Positions 8,709 to 17,574 of a stretch of 49,437 nucleotides of DNA are shown here, one piece after another. The notes below the pieces were generated by a model. The model saw only the letters and a list, made by a program, of their open reading frames with translations. It ran no database searches and had not been told where the DNA came from. The stretch spans positions 1-49,437 of the forward strand of contig NZ_JAPSKN010000026.1 in assembly GCF_031181705.1 (NCBI RefSeq). Direction: 5' to 3'. This DNA comes from Streptomyces sp. Its GTDB lineage: Bacteria; Actinomycetota; Actinomycetes; Streptomycetales; Streptomycetaceae. The number at the start of each line of letters is the position of its first letter. Position 1 is the stretch's first letter. Both the position numbers and the translations under genes were made by a program.

Positions 8709-10115
8709 TCACCGCCTGGTGTGGGGGGCGCGGTCCGCGACCGACAGGATGATGTCGCGCAGCCGGTCGGCGTACAGCCGCAGGTTCTTGTGCGCGACGT
8801 CGGTGTCCGGGAGGCGGGCCGCGAACCACAGCCCCTCGTGCAGCCGGGTCACCCAGGCGCAGACCTGGTCGCCGTAGGACACCCGGATCAGGCCGTAGGC
8901 GTGGCGCTCGGTCCAGGTCGTGGAGTCCGGGATGTCCCGGGTGTCGGTGTACGACACGATCGAGTACATGTCGGGGGAGGTCGGCCGGAAGTCGGCGCCG
9001 AGCAGCCGCAGCACCCGGGCGAGCGGCATGCGGGCCAGCGGCCGGGCGGCGTGCAGCGCGTTGCGCACGGTCGTCAGCGCGGCCGGGAAGTCGGGCGTGC
9101 GGGCCACGGGCACCTCGATCGGCGCGCCCCCGACGTACCAGCCGACGGAGTCCGAGTACGCCGACCTCGCCCGCGTGTGGAAGGGCACCACGGTGCGGTA
9201 GACGGGCTCGCCGCCGATCTCGTGGACGATCAGGGCGGTCGCCGCCAGCAGCCCGACCAGGGTGCCGCCGCACGGACGGCAGTACGCCTCGAACGCGGCG
9301 GCGGCGTCCGCGTCCACGAGCATCTCCCGCATCAGCTTCTGGGTGGGCAACCCGCCCTCGGGCTCGAGCCCGAGGTCGACGGGGAAGCCGGGCAGCCGCC
9401 CGTCACAGCGCCGGATGAACTCCCGCCAGCGGGCGACGATCTCGTGATCGGCGTCGATCCGGTCCGCGTCCGCGCGCTCGGCCTCGCAGAAGTCGACGTA
9501 GCTGCTGACCGGCGCCCGGTCCGGGGTGCGGCCGGTGCGGTGGGCGGCGTACAGCTCGCGGATCTCGGCCGGCATGCGGTAGATCGAGAACGCGTCGACG
9601 TTGCTGTGGTCGAAGGCCATGTACACGCTGGTGCTGTCGTCGCGGACGACGGCCGTGTAGATGAGGTTGGGCCAGCGCAGGGCGTCCGCCGTGGTGTCGA
9701 AGCGGTCCTGGAGGTGCTGGGCCAGGGCCGCGGGGTCGGTGAAGTCGCCGACGTCCTCGCGGTGCAGGGACACGGAGTCCGCGTCGAGCGTGAAGCGGCG
9801 GATCGAGTCGCCGGGCCCGCCCGCCCAGCGGAATCCGCTGCGCAGCGTCTCGTGCCGGAGCGTCCAGCCGCGCAGCGCCGCGCCCAGCGCGTCGAGGTCG
9901 GCCCGGCCGGGCAGGTCGAAGGCCGCGCCGATCCAGGTCGGCACGAACAGGCCGTCCTCGCGCACCGACCGCGCCGTCCGCAGGTGGGACTCCTGGATGT
10001 AGGCGGGCGGCCGGGAGTCCTCCGGCAGCGCCTTCGCCGTCGCGACGGTGGCCGGACTGAGGGTCCATTCGACAAGTCGTCCAGGCCGGACCTCGCAGCG
10101 CTGGATATCAGACAT
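8709..10115 (-). CDS. Stand-alone condensation-domain (acyltransferase-like) protein
   Basis: A 468-residue single-domain protein resembling condensation domains of nonribosomal peptide synthetases and PapA-type acyltransferases. The catalytic motif normally written HHxxxDG appears as DHSNVDA (H170, D174), so the second, catalytic His and the structural Asp are kept but the first His and the Gly are not. Later segments (SDSVGWYVGGAPIEVPV and MYSIVSYTDTRDIP) fit the C-terminal half of the fold. There is no carrier protein, adenylation domain or other biosynthetic gene nearby, so donor and acceptor are unknown. It is divergent from a GNAT gene, and a shared control region lies between. Confidence 0.78.
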   Translation of the reverse strand: MSDIQRCEVRPGRLVEWTLSPATVATAKALPEDSRPPAYIQESHLRTARSVREDGLFVPTWIGAAFDLPGRADLDALGAALRGWTLRHETLRSGFRWAGGPGDSIRRFTLDADSVSLHREDVGDFTDPAALAQHLQDRFDTTADALRWPNLIYTAVVRDDSTSVYMAFDHSNVDAFSIYRMPAEIRELYAAHRTGRTPDRAPVSSYVDFCEAERADADRIDADHEIVARWREFIRRCDGRLPGFPVDLGLEPEGGLPTQKLMREMLVDADAAAAFEAYCRPCGGTLVGLLAATALIVHEIGGEPVYRTVVPFHTRARSAYSDSVGWYVGGAPIEVPVARTPDFPAALTTVRNALHAARPLARMPLARVLRLLGADFRPTSPDMYSIVSYTDTRDIPDSTTWTERHAYGLIRVSYGDQVCAWVTRLHEGLWFAARLPDTDVAHKNLRLYADRLRDIILSVADRAPHTRR

Positions 10116-10349
10116 TCGCACAGGGCGGCTCCGTTCGCGGTTGGGACAGACCCGACCAGCACAATGGCGAGCCGGCTGCCGGACACACGGCCTGGCGCCG
10201 TATTTCAGGGGAACGGATGGCATCTCGAACGGCGATCCGAGACCGTGCCGTTGCCCCCGGTTGACGATCTGGCCGGTACCCGTCCCCGGGCCGTGGCGGG
10301 CGTGTACTGTCCGTGCGGCTCGCGCCCTTCCGACAACCTTGGGGGTCTC
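10116..10349. promoter_or_regulatory. Divergent control region, condensation protein / GNAT
   Basis: 234 bases between two divergent starts. It must contain promoters in both directions. A TTGACG at about 10260 and a TACTGT at about 10304 are the best promoter-like hexamers but are not spaced as a pair, so no promoter can be assigned. No coding sequence is seen. Confidence 0.35.
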
Positions 10350-11150
10350 ATGCACCGTCGCGCGGACTCGGTCGAATCGATGGAACAGCTCGCCCTGGTC
10401 TGGCGGGCGATGGTGCTCGACCGTGACCCGCGCTCCGACGTCCGCGACCTGCCGGGGATCGCCGTGCGGTGGGCCGACTGCCGGTTCGCGTTCTGGAACT
10501 GCGTCACGCTGACGGACGTCGGCGCGGACGCCGCGCTGATGAAGCAGCGGCTCGACGAGGCGGCGCAGGTGATGCGGGCGAAGGAGCGGCCCGGGTTCCT
10601 GTGGGTCTTCGAGGACCTCCTCGACGAGCAGGCCCGTGCGGGGCTCGGGGAGGCCGCCGACGCGGCCGGGCTCGCCTACGCCTTCCCCGGCACCGGCATG
10701 GCGGCCGACCTGCCGTCCCTGCCCGAACCGGCCCACCCCGAGCTGACGTTCACCCGCGTCACCGACGACGAGCGGCTGCGGGCCTACGCGGACCTCAACG
10801 CGCGGGCCTACGGCTTCCCGCTGGAGGACGGCCGCGACGGCCTGGCCGGCTCCGCGCTGTGGAAGAGCGGGGTGCACGCCTATCTCGGCCTGCGCGACGG
10901 CGTCCCCGTCACCTGCGCCGCCACCGTGGCGGCCCAGGGTCGCCTTTTCGTCATCCTCGTGGCCACCGACCCGGCCTGCGAACGCCGGGGCTACGGGGAA
11001 GCGGTGACCCGCAAGGCCCTGTACGAGGGGGCCCGGGCCACCGGGCTGACCCGGGCGACCCTGCACGCGACGGCGGTGGGAGCGCCGGTGTACCCACGGA
11101 TCGGTTTCGAGCCGAACTCACCGATCCGCTTCTACGGGCTCAAGGGGTAG
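10350..11150 (+). CDS. GNAT family N-acetyltransferase
   Basis: A 266-residue protein with a GNAT fold in its C-terminal half (about 140-266). The acetyl-CoA pyrophosphate loop is ACERRGYGEA, and the final strands contain HATAVGAPVYPRIGF, typical of the family. The N-terminal half is of the kind often fused to GNAT domains in actinobacteria. The substrate is unknown. The ATG at 10350 is preceded by TTGGGGGTCTC, a modest ribosome binding site; an in-frame ATG 30 bases later is the alternative. Confidence 0.85.
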   Translation: MHRRADSVESMEQLALVWRAMVLDRDPRSDVRDLPGIAVRWADCRFAFWNCVTLTDVGADAALMKQRLDEAAQVMRAKERPGFLWVFEDLLDEQARAGLGEAADAAGLAYAFPGTGMAADLPSLPEPAHPELTFTRVTDDERLRAYADLNARAYGFPLEDGRDGLAGSALWKSGVHAYLGLRDGVPVTCAATVAAQGRLFVILVATDPACERRGYGEAVTRKALYEGARATGLTRATLHATAVGAPVYPRIGFEPNSPIRFYGLKG

Positions 11151-11167
11151 CCGGCCCGCGCCCGGCT
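11149..11167. terminator. Short inverted repeat between convergent genes
   Basis: AGCCGG and CCGGCT separated by seven bases, starting on the stop codon of the GNAT gene. It could end transcription from either side but the stem is only six base pairs and no T-run follows. Confidence 0.25.
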
Positions 11168-11172
11168 GTCGC

Positions 11173-12438
11173 TCACTTCGTCCCCACCGTCCGCAGCACC
11201 GCCACCACCAGCGCCCGGGCCACCGCCAGCGTCTCGCGTATCGACACCCGCTCCCCCGCGCTGTGCGCCACCTGGATGTCTCCGGGCCCGAACTGCAGCG
11301 TGGGGATGCCGGCGGCGGCGTACAGGCGCAGGTCGCTGCCGTAGGTCGCGCCGCGTTCGCGCAGGGCGGGGCCGCCCGCCGTGTCGGACCAGGCGCCGCG
11401 CAGGACGCCGGGCAGCCGGTGGCCGTCGGGCAGGCGGCCGGGGGCGAACTGGCCGCCCGGCCAGGTCACGGCCGGCGGGTGGGCGCGCAGCCACGGGTCG
11501 GCGGCGCAGGCCTCGGCCACGCACTCCTCCAGGGCGCGGCGCGCGTCGGCCGGGTCCTCGTCGAGGCGCACCCCCAGCCGGCCCTCGGCGACGAGCAGGT
11601 CGGGGACGCTGCTCGCCCAGTCGCCGGAGCGCACCGTGCCGACGGACAGGGCGTAGGGGAGGGGGTACTCCGCCAGCAGCGGGTCGGGGTCGGTGTTGCG
11701 TACGGTCTCCAGGCGGGCCAGGGCCCGGTGCAGCGGCAGGTACGCGTCGATCGCGCTCACGCCCCGCTCCCGGGAGCCGGCGTGGGCGGCCCGGCCGGGC
11801 ACGGTGAGGCGGAACGTCAGGGCGCCCGCGTTGGCGGTGATCAGGGTGCCCGCCGTGGGCTCGGCGATGACGCAGGCGTCGCCGCGGTGACCGCGCCGCA
11901 GGGTGCCGAAGGCGCCGAGGCCGCCGTCCTCCTCGCCGACGACGAAGTGCGCGGCGACCCGGCCGCGCAGGCGGATCCCGGCCGCGCGGATCGCGCCCAG
12001 CGCGGCGAGCTGCGCGGCGATGCCGGCCTTCATGTCGCAGGCGCCGCGCCCGTGCACGACGTCCCCGGTCACCCGGGGCACGAACGGGTCGCCGTCCCAG
12101 GCGGTGAGGTCGCCGGGCGGTACGACGTCGACGTGGCCCTGGAGGATCAGGGTGGGCCCGTCGCCGCCGTCGGGTGTCGTGCCGACCAGGCCCCACGCCT
12201 CGTCGCGGGGCGCCTCCGTGCCCGGGAAGTCCGGCTCGGCCCGCAGGGCGGGCAGGTCCATGGACCACAGGTCGGTCTCCAGGCCGAGCCACTCCAGCCG
12301 GCCCGCCAGCTGGTGCTGCAGCTCCGACTCGGCGGCGCTGCCGGTCACGCTGGGCACGGCGATGAGTTCCTGCACGGTCCGGGCCAGGGCCGCCTCGTCG
12401 ATCTCCGCCAGGGCGGCGGCCTCCTCGTCACTCAGCAC
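11173..12438 (-). CDS. M20 family metallopeptidase (ArgE/DapE-like)
   Basis: A 421-residue zinc-dependent amidohydrolase of the M20 family. The first metal-ligand motif is LQGHVDVVPPGD, the second GRGACDMKAG, with the general base and ligand in FVVGEEDGG; the C-terminal ligand His is in FGPGDIQVAHSAGE. The middle dimerisation domain begins near GALTFRLTVPGRAAHAG. The specificity (acetylornithine deacetylase, succinyl-diaminopimelate desuccinylase or another peptidase) cannot be decided here, and no arginine or lysine gene is adjacent. GTG start. Confidence 0.88.
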   Translation of the reverse strand: MLSDEEAAALAEIDEAALARTVQELIAVPSVTGSAAESELQHQLAGRLEWLGLETDLWSMDLPALRAEPDFPGTEAPRDEAWGLVGTTPDGGDGPTLILQGHVDVVPPGDLTAWDGDPFVPRVTGDVVHGRGACDMKAGIAAQLAALGAIRAAGIRLRGRVAAHFVVGEEDGGLGAFGTLRRGHRGDACVIAEPTAGTLITANAGALTFRLTVPGRAAHAGSRERGVSAIDAYLPLHRALARLETVRNTDPDPLLAEYPLPYALSVGTVRSGDWASSVPDLLVAEGRLGVRLDEDPADARRALEECVAEACAADPWLRAHPPAVTWPGGQFAPGRLPDGHRLPGVLRGAWSDTAGGPALRERGATYGSDLRLYAAAGIPTLQFGPGDIQVAHSAGERVSIRETLAVARALVVAVLRTVGTK

Positions 12439-12561
12439 GCTGCCGGTCCTCCCCTCGCCCCGGGGCGCGCCGCTCGCGACCCCACCCCCGGATATCTGCT
12501 CGGGCGGGGACGTCCGTGAACACGCGTGCGGGGAACGGCTGTGCCGGCGTCGCGTCGGCGG

Positions 12562-13986
12562 TCAGCCCTCCGGGGTCAGCCCGCCGACCGTGAACCCGAT
12601 CACCGTTCCGCCCCCGTCCCGGCGCAGCGCGAACGGCGCGCCCCCGTGCGCGAGGGCCACCTCCCGCACGATGGACAGGCCCAGTCCGGAACCCGGCAGG
12701 GAGCGGGCGTCGGCGGCGCGGTAGAAGCGGTCGAAGACGCGGACGAGGTCGCTGTCCGCCATGCCGGGTCCGCGGTCGAGGACCTCGACGCGGATGGTGC
12801 CGGGCCGGGCGGGTCCGGCGACGACGATCTCGATGGGGGCCGCACCGCCCTGGTCGAACTTCACGGCGTTCTCGACGAGGTTGGACAGCGCCCGGGTCAG
12901 CATCCCGGGCCGCCCGTCGGTCGTGGTGTCGCCGACGGCGCGCAGCAGGATCCGCCGGCCGCTGCGGCGGCGGGCGTGGGCCGCCACCTCCTCCGCGAGG
13001 TCGGCGATGTCCACCCGCCGCGGCGGTTCCGTGTCGGACTGCCCGGCCGCGAGGTCGACGAGCTCGTTGACCAGGTCGGTCAGCTCGCGGGCCTCCTGGC
13101 CGAGGTCGGCGACCAGTTCCTCGCGGGTGGCGGGCGGGAGTTCGTCGATGCGGCGGAGCAGGGAGATGTTCGTCCGCAGGGAGGTCAGCGGCGTGCGCAG
13201 CTCGTGGCCGGCGTCCTGGACCAGGCGGCGCTGGTCCTCCTCGGACTGGGCGAGCCGGCCCAGCATGCGGTCGAAGGCCCGGCCCAGCCGCCCGACCTCG
13301 TCGTGTCCGGCCACGGGCACCTGGACGCCGAGGCGGCGGGTGCGGGCGACGTCCTCGGCGGCGTCGGTGAGCACGACCAGCCGGCGGGTGATCCGCCGGG
13401 CCAGCCACCAGCCGAACAGCCCGGCGCCGAGCACCACCGCCGCCATCAGCACCAGCGTGCGCTGCTGGAGCGCCCGCAGCAGGTCCTCGACGTCGCTGAA
13501 CTCCTGCGCGACCTGCACGGCCCCCCGGCCGTCGCCGAGGGAGACGGTCGCGACGCGGTAGACGTCGTCGCCGACGTCGACGTCCTTGTGCTGCACCACC
13601 CGGCCGGATTCGGCAGCGGCGGCGATCCGCACGTCGGCGCCGACGACCGGCAGCCCCGGGCTGCCCCGGTCGACGACCCGCCCGTCCGGGCCCAGCACCT
13701 GCACGTCCGTGCGGGCGGGCCGCACCAGGTCGTGTCCGGGCGCGGCGGAGGAGAAGTCACCGGGGGTCATCCGGTTCTCGCTGACCTCGTCCCGCAGGTC
13801 CTGCACGACCTCGTCGAACACGGTCTGCTGGTCCACCCGCACCAGCCGCGCGGCCGCGCTGTACGACAGGATGCCGACCAGGATCGTCACGGCCGCCGTC
13901 ACCGCCGCGAACGACACCGCGAACGTGGTGCGCAGCGAGACCAGCTTCGGCCGGCGTCCGGCCCACAGCCGGCCGAGGCGGCCCAC
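12562..13986 (-). CDS. Sensor histidine kinase, MprB-like
   Basis: A 474-residue membrane sensor kinase. A first transmembrane segment lies near residues 20-45, then an extracytoplasmic sensor region, a second helix near LVLMAAVVLGAGLFGWWLA, a HAMP linker, the H-box DAGHELRTPLTS with phospho-acceptor H261, the N-box LVENAVKFD, and G-boxes DRGPGM and GSGLGLSI. It starts with GTG directly after the stop of the response regulator, so the pair is co-translated. The signal is unknown; the domain plan resembles the envelope-stress kinase MprB. Confidence 0.93.
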   Translation of the reverse strand: MGRLGRLWAGRRPKLVSLRTTFAVSFAAVTAAVTILVGILSYSAAARLVRVDQQTVFDEVVQDLRDEVSENRMTPGDFSSAAPGHDLVRPARTDVQVLGPDGRVVDRGSPGLPVVGADVRIAAAAESGRVVQHKDVDVGDDVYRVATVSLGDGRGAVQVAQEFSDVEDLLRALQQRTLVLMAAVVLGAGLFGWWLARRITRRLVVLTDAAEDVARTRRLGVQVPVAGHDEVGRLGRAFDRMLGRLAQSEEDQRRLVQDAGHELRTPLTSLRTNISLLRRIDELPPATREELVADLGQEARELTDLVNELVDLAAGQSDTEPPRRVDIADLAEEVAAHARRRSGRRILLRAVGDTTTDGRPGMLTRALSNLVENAVKFDQGGAAPIEIVVAGPARPGTIRVEVLDRGPGMADSDLVRVFDRFYRAADARSLPGSGLGLSIVREVALAHGGAPFALRRDGGGTVIGFTVGGLTPEG

Positions 13987-14709
13987 TCAGTCCTCCCGCA
14001 GCACGTAACCCACGCCGCGCACCGTGTGGATCAGCTGCGGCGCGCCCGGCTCGTCGAGCTTGCGGCGCAGGTAGCCGACGTAGACGGCGAGGTTCTTGGA
14101 GCCGGGGCCGAAGTCGTAGCCCCAGATGCGGTCGTAGATCATGGAGTGGTCCAGGACGATGCCCGCGTTGCGGACCAGCAGCTCCAGCAGCTCGAACTCG
14201 GTGCGGGTCAGCTCCAGCTCGCGCGTGCCCCGCCAGGCGCGGCGGGCCTGCGGGTCCATGCGGATGCCGGCGGCCTCGATGAACCGCTCCTGCACCGGCC
14301 GGGGCGCCTCGGCGGGCGGGGCGGCGCTCACGGCGGCGACCGGGCTGGTGCGGCGCAGCAGGGCGCGCAGCCGGGCGAAGACCTCCTCCACGTCGAAGGG
14401 CTTGACGACGTAGTCGTCGGCGCCCGCGTCCAGGCCGGCGATCCGGTCGGCGGTCTCCACGAGCGCCGTCAGCATCAGGATCGGCGTCCGGTCGCCCTCG
14501 GCGCGCAGCACGCGGCACACCTGGAGCCCGTCGATGCCGGGCATCATCACGTCCAGGACGAGGACGTCCGGGCGGTTGCGGTGGGCCTGCGCCAGGGCCT
14601 CGACCCCGTCGGCGACGGCCATGACGCGGTAGCCCTCCAGGGTCAGGGCGCGTTCCAGGGCGTTGCGGATGGCGCGGTCGTCTTCGGCGAGCAGCACTGT
14701 GTGGGGCAC
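13987..14709 (-). CDS. OmpR-family response regulator, MprA-like
   Basis: A 240-residue transcription factor. The receiver domain has the acidic pair E9/D10, phospho-acceptor D53 in LVLDVMMPGIDG, T81 and K103 in DDYVVKPFD. A linker of about 20 Ala/Pro residues leads to a winged-helix output domain (RTRELELTRTEFELLELL to VRGVGYVLRED). It is the first gene of the two-gene operon with the kinase immediately downstream. Its targets cannot be inferred. Confidence 0.94.
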   Translation of the reverse strand: MPHTVLLAEDDRAIRNALERALTLEGYRVMAVADGVEALAQAHRNRPDVLVLDVMMPGIDGLQVCRVLRAEGDRTPILMLTALVETADRIAGLDAGADDYVVKPFDVEEVFARLRALLRRTSPVAAVSAAPPAEAPRPVQERFIEAAGIRMDPQARRAWRGTRELELTRTEFELLELLVRNAGIVLDHSMIYDRIWGYDFGPGSKNLAVYVGYLRRKLDEPGAPQLIHTVRGVGYVLRED

Positions 14710-14826
14710 GCGTCCAGTGTGCCCCGCCGCCGGGTCCGCGGGAGGGGACGAGCTGCGCCGGGGCGTCCTTCTTACTGCCCTCTCACCAGGGGCGGCACGG
14801 CCGCGGACCGGGTGCCCACCGCCCTC

Positions 14827-15903
14827 TCACCCCCGGGTCCCGGCGAGCCGGGAGGCGTGCGTCGGGGCGTCGGGCACGTCCGCCGGGCGGCCCACGGCGA
14901 ACTCCTTGCGGAGCACCGGCACGACCTCCTCGCCCAGCATGTCGATCTGTTCCAGCACGGTCTTCAGCGGCAGCCCGGCGTGGTCGATCAGGAACAGCTG
15001 GCGCTGGTAGTCGCCGGCGTACTCGCGGAAGGCCAGCGTCTTCTCGATGACCTGCTGCGGCGAGCCGACGGTCAGCGGCGTCTGGTCCATGAACTCCTCC
15101 AGCGAGGGCCCGTGCCCGTAGACCGGCGCGACGTCGAAGTAGGGCCGGAACTCGCGGACGGCGTCCTGGGCGTTCCTGCGCATGAACACGTGCCCGCCGA
15201 GGCCGACGATCGCCTGCTCGGGCGTGCCGTGGCCGTAGTGCGCGTACCGCTCCCGGTACAGCTCGACCATGCGCCGGGTGTGGTCGGCCGGCCAGAAGAT
15301 GTTGTTGTGGAAGAAGCCGTCGCCGTAGAAGGCGGCCTGTTCGGCGATCTCCGGGGAGCGGATCGAGCCGTGCCAGACGAAGGGGGGCACGCCGTCCAGC
15401 GGGCGGGGCGTGGCGGTGAAGCCCTGCAACGGGGTGCGGAACTTCCCCTCCCAGTCCACGACGTCCTCGCGCCACAGCCGGCGCAGCAGGGCGTAGTTCT
15501 CGATGGCCAGGTTGATGCCCTGGCGGATGTCCTGCCCGAACCAGGGGTAGACCGGACCGGTGTTGCCGCGGCCCATCATCAGGTCGACCCGGCCGTCGGC
15601 CAGGTGCTGGAGCATCGCGTAGTCCTCGGCGATCTTCACCGGGTCGTTGGTGGTGATCAGGGTGGTGGCCGTGGACAGGATCAGCCGCTCGGTGCGGGCG
15701 GCGACGTAGCCGAGCATCGTGGTCGGGGACGACGGCACGAAGGGCGGGTTGTGGTGCTCCCCGGTGGCGAACACGTCCAGGCCCACCTCCTCGGCCTTCA
15801 GCGCGATCGCGACCATGGCCTTGATCCGCTCGCGCTCGGTCGGCGTCCGGCCGGTGGTGGGGTCGGGCGTGACGTCCCCGACGCTGAAGATCCCGAACTG
15901 CAT
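14827..15903 (-). CDS. LLM-class flavin-dependent oxidoreductase
   Basis: A 358-residue luciferase-like monooxygenase family protein. The N-terminal FGIFSVGD, the GEHHNPPFVPSSP active-site stretch and the RLILSTATTLITTNDPVKIAED beta strand are typical, as is the DLMMGRGNTGPVYPWFG flavin-binding part. Such enzymes use reduced FMN or F420; the substrate is unknown. Upstream, 22 bases away, a DinB-like gene ends; an operator-like inverted repeat and a -10 box overlap that gene's end. The ribosome binding site GGAGGG precedes the ATG at good spacing. Confidence 0.9.
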   Translation of the reverse strand: MQFGIFSVGDVTPDPTTGRTPTERERIKAMVAIALKAEEVGLDVFATGEHHNPPFVPSSPTTMLGYVAARTERLILSTATTLITTNDPVKIAEDYAMLQHLADGRVDLMMGRGNTGPVYPWFGQDIRQGINLAIENYALLRRLWREDVVDWEGKFRTPLQGFTATPRPLDGVPPFVWHGSIRSPEIAEQAAFYGDGFFHNNIFWPADHTRRMVELYRERYAHYGHGTPEQAIVGLGGHVFMRRNAQDAVREFRPYFDVAPVYGHGPSLEEFMDQTPLTVGSPQQVIEKTLAFREYAGDYQRQLFLIDHAGLPLKTVLEQIDMLGEEVVPVLRKEFAVGRPADVPDAPTHASRLAGTRG

Positions 15904-15918
15904 GGTCGCTCACCCTCC

Positions 15919-15941
15919 AGGTTGTTTATGGTTCAACTATA
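15919..15941 (-). promoter_or_regulatory. Promoter with inverted repeat before the LLM oxidoreductase
   Basis: Reading leftwards, a TATAGT hexamer (15936-15941) is followed by GTTG-N9-CAAC (15921-15937), then the GGAGGG ribosome binding site and the ATG at 15903. An AT-rich inverted repeat of this form directly at the -10 resembles MarR-type operators, although no MarR gene is adjacent. The -35 is not convincing. The element lies on the last codons of the upstream gene. Confidence 0.45.
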
Positions 15942-16558
15942 CCTGGGGAGCGCCGGAGCGCGCGGGATTGTTCCCAGGACGGATTCCTGCCGGTCCGCGC
16001 CAGCAGCCGCTCGAACGCCGACGCGCCCGCGGCCTCGGGCACCGGCTCCCCGAAGACGCCCATCCTCCGGGCCGTCGGCGCCAGCTCCTCCACCGCGCCG
16101 GCCAGCTCCGCCACCACCGCCTCGTCGGCACCCGGGTCGTCCTGGCCCGTCGCCCGCGCCAGGTCCCACACGTGCACGGTCAGATCGAGCAGCGCCATCG
16201 AGCCGACCAGCCGCGCGGGCATGCCCATCCCGCCGGTCGTGCCCTCCTCGGCACCGGGCGCGGACCAGGCCGCCACCAGCCGCTCCGCCTCCCCCGCCAG
16301 CCGCTCCCGCCACTGGGGGTCCGCCGCGACCACGTCGGCCGGCTCCCCGAAGTCCGACGCCTCCTTCGCGGCCAGCCGCTGGAACTGCACGACCACCTGG
16401 AACAGATGGTTGACCAGGGCTTGCACGTCATACTCGGCGCACGGCGTGGGAGCGGCGAGCGCCTCGTCCCCGATGCCCCGCACCACCGGAACCGCCCGCT
16501 TCCGGGCCAGCTCCAGCAGCTCTCCGATGCCGTACGTCCGCATGTCGTTGGTGTCCAT
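15926..16558 (-). CDS. DinB-like / maleylpyruvate isomerase-type metal-binding protein
   Basis: A 210-residue protein of the actinobacterial family usually named TIGR03086, related to mycothiol-dependent maleylpyruvate isomerase and DinB four-helix bundles. Likely metal ligands are the His in ALVNHLFQ and in DLTVHVWDLARATGQ. The family usually ends near TGRNPSW; here about 17 extra residues follow, encoded by the DNA that also forms the promoter of the next gene. The ATG at 16558 is the chosen start; an alternative ATG is at about 16543. The substrate is unknown. Confidence 0.8.
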   Translation of the reverse strand: MDTNDMRTYGIGELLELARKRAVPVVRGIGDEALAAPTPCAEYDVQALVNHLFQVVVQFQRLAAKEASDFGEPADVVAADPQWRERLAGEAERLVAAWSAPGAEEGTTGGMGMPARLVGSMALLDLTVHVWDLARATGQDDPGADEAVVAELAGAVEELAPTARRMGVFGEPVPEAAGASAFERLLARTGRNPSWEQSRALRRSPGIVEP

Positions 16559-16589
16559 GCCCCGACCGTAGGAAGACCCGGGGCTGCCC

Positions 16590-16614
16590 TTCTTGAAGAA
16601 ACGCGACGTACGAT
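16590..16614 (+). promoter_or_regulatory. Palindrome and -10 box before the AraC gene
   Basis: A perfect palindrome TTCTTGAAGAA (16590-16600) lies just upstream of TACGAT (16609-16614). The ATG begins seven bases after TACGAT and has no Shine-Dalgarno sequence, so the mRNA may be leaderless. The palindrome could be an autoregulatory site serving both divergent genes; this is inference. Confidence 0.35.
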
Positions 16615-16620
16615 CCGGCC

Positions 16621-17535
16621 ATGGAGGCACCCCGCCACGACACCCGCGGGATCGTCGACCCGTCCGGCCTGCTCAGCCGCGTGCGATTCCGCCGCCACGA
16701 GCCCGCCGAACCGCTGCGCCGCCACGTCGAGTGGTACTGGCTGATCGACTGGGACCTGCCCGCGCCCTACGCCTCCCACATCGTCCCGCACCCGGCCGTC
16801 AACCTCACCTTCCAGTGGGACGAGGACGAAGGACCCCCCTACGCCGAGGTCACCGGCATCGCACTCGGGCTCTACACCCGGAAGCTGACCGGCCGCGGCC
16901 GGGTCTGCGGGGCGAAGTTCCGCCCGGGCGGCTTCCGGCCGTACACGCCCGAGACGCCGGCGTCCCACTGGACGGGCCGCGCCCTGCCCGCCCAGGAGGT
17001 GTTCCGGCAGATCACCGAGGACACCGCCCGTTCCATCGTCACCGGCGCCGACGACCGCGCCCGGGTGGCCGCCCTCGACGCCTTCCTGCTCTCCCTGCCC
17101 TGCGCCCCGGACCCCCAGGCCGACCTCGCGATCGACCTCGTCCGGCGCATCCGCGCCGACCGCACCGTGCGCCGCGTCGGCGACTTCGCCCGCGCGCAGG
17201 GGCTGTCGGTGCGCGCGCTGCAACGCCTCTTCGCCGCCCAGGTCGGCGTCAGCCCCAAGTGGATCATCCTGCGCTACCGCATCCACGAGGCCCTGGAACA
17301 GGCCGGCACCCGCAGCGACGTCGACTGGGCCGCCCTCGCCGCCGACCTCGGCTACGCCGACCAGGCCCACCTGGTGCGCGACTTCACGACGACGGTGGGA
17401 GTACCGCCCACGGCCTACGCGGCGGAGACCGGAACCGGGCGCTGGAACCGTCCCGCACCGAGGCCCGGGGCCACCCCCGGCCCCCGCACCACAGCGACCT
17501 CGGCCGCACCGGCCGCACCGGCCACCGGGACCTGA
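16621..17535 (+). CDS. AraC-family transcriptional regulator
   Basis: A 304-residue regulator. The N-terminal part (about 15-170) begins FRRHEPAEPLRRHVEWYW and fits the sensor domain often found on actinobacterial AraC proteins (DUF6597-like). The C-terminal half has two helix-turn-helix units: VRRVGDFARAQGLSVRALQR and DWAALAADLGYADQAHLVRD, followed by the usual Phe-containing motif. A Pro/Ala-rich tail of about 35 residues follows. Divergent from the DinB-like gene with 62 bases between; that pair, and the small membrane gene downstream, are the first candidates for its targets. Confidence 0.88.
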   Translation: MEAPRHDTRGIVDPSGLLSRVRFRRHEPAEPLRRHVEWYWLIDWDLPAPYASHIVPHPAVNLTFQWDEDEGPPYAEVTGIALGLYTRKLTGRGRVCGAKFRPGGFRPYTPETPASHWTGRALPAQEVFRQITEDTARSIVTGADDRARVAALDAFLLSLPCAPDPQADLAIDLVRRIRADRTVRRVGDFARAQGLSVRALQRLFAAQVGVSPKWIILRYRIHEALEQAGTRSDVDWAALAADLGYADQAHLVRDFTTTVGVPPTAYAAETGTGRWNRPAPRPGATPGPRTTATSAAPAAPATGT

Positions 17536-17574
17536 CGCCGGACGGCACCACACCGACATGGGAAGCTGACCGCC

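Noticed and set aside
12526..16413. 1295-codon forward open frame across the two-component and LLM genes
   Set aside because: Antisense to three well-supported genes, composition Gly/Arg/Val/His-rich with no domain; open only because of high GC.
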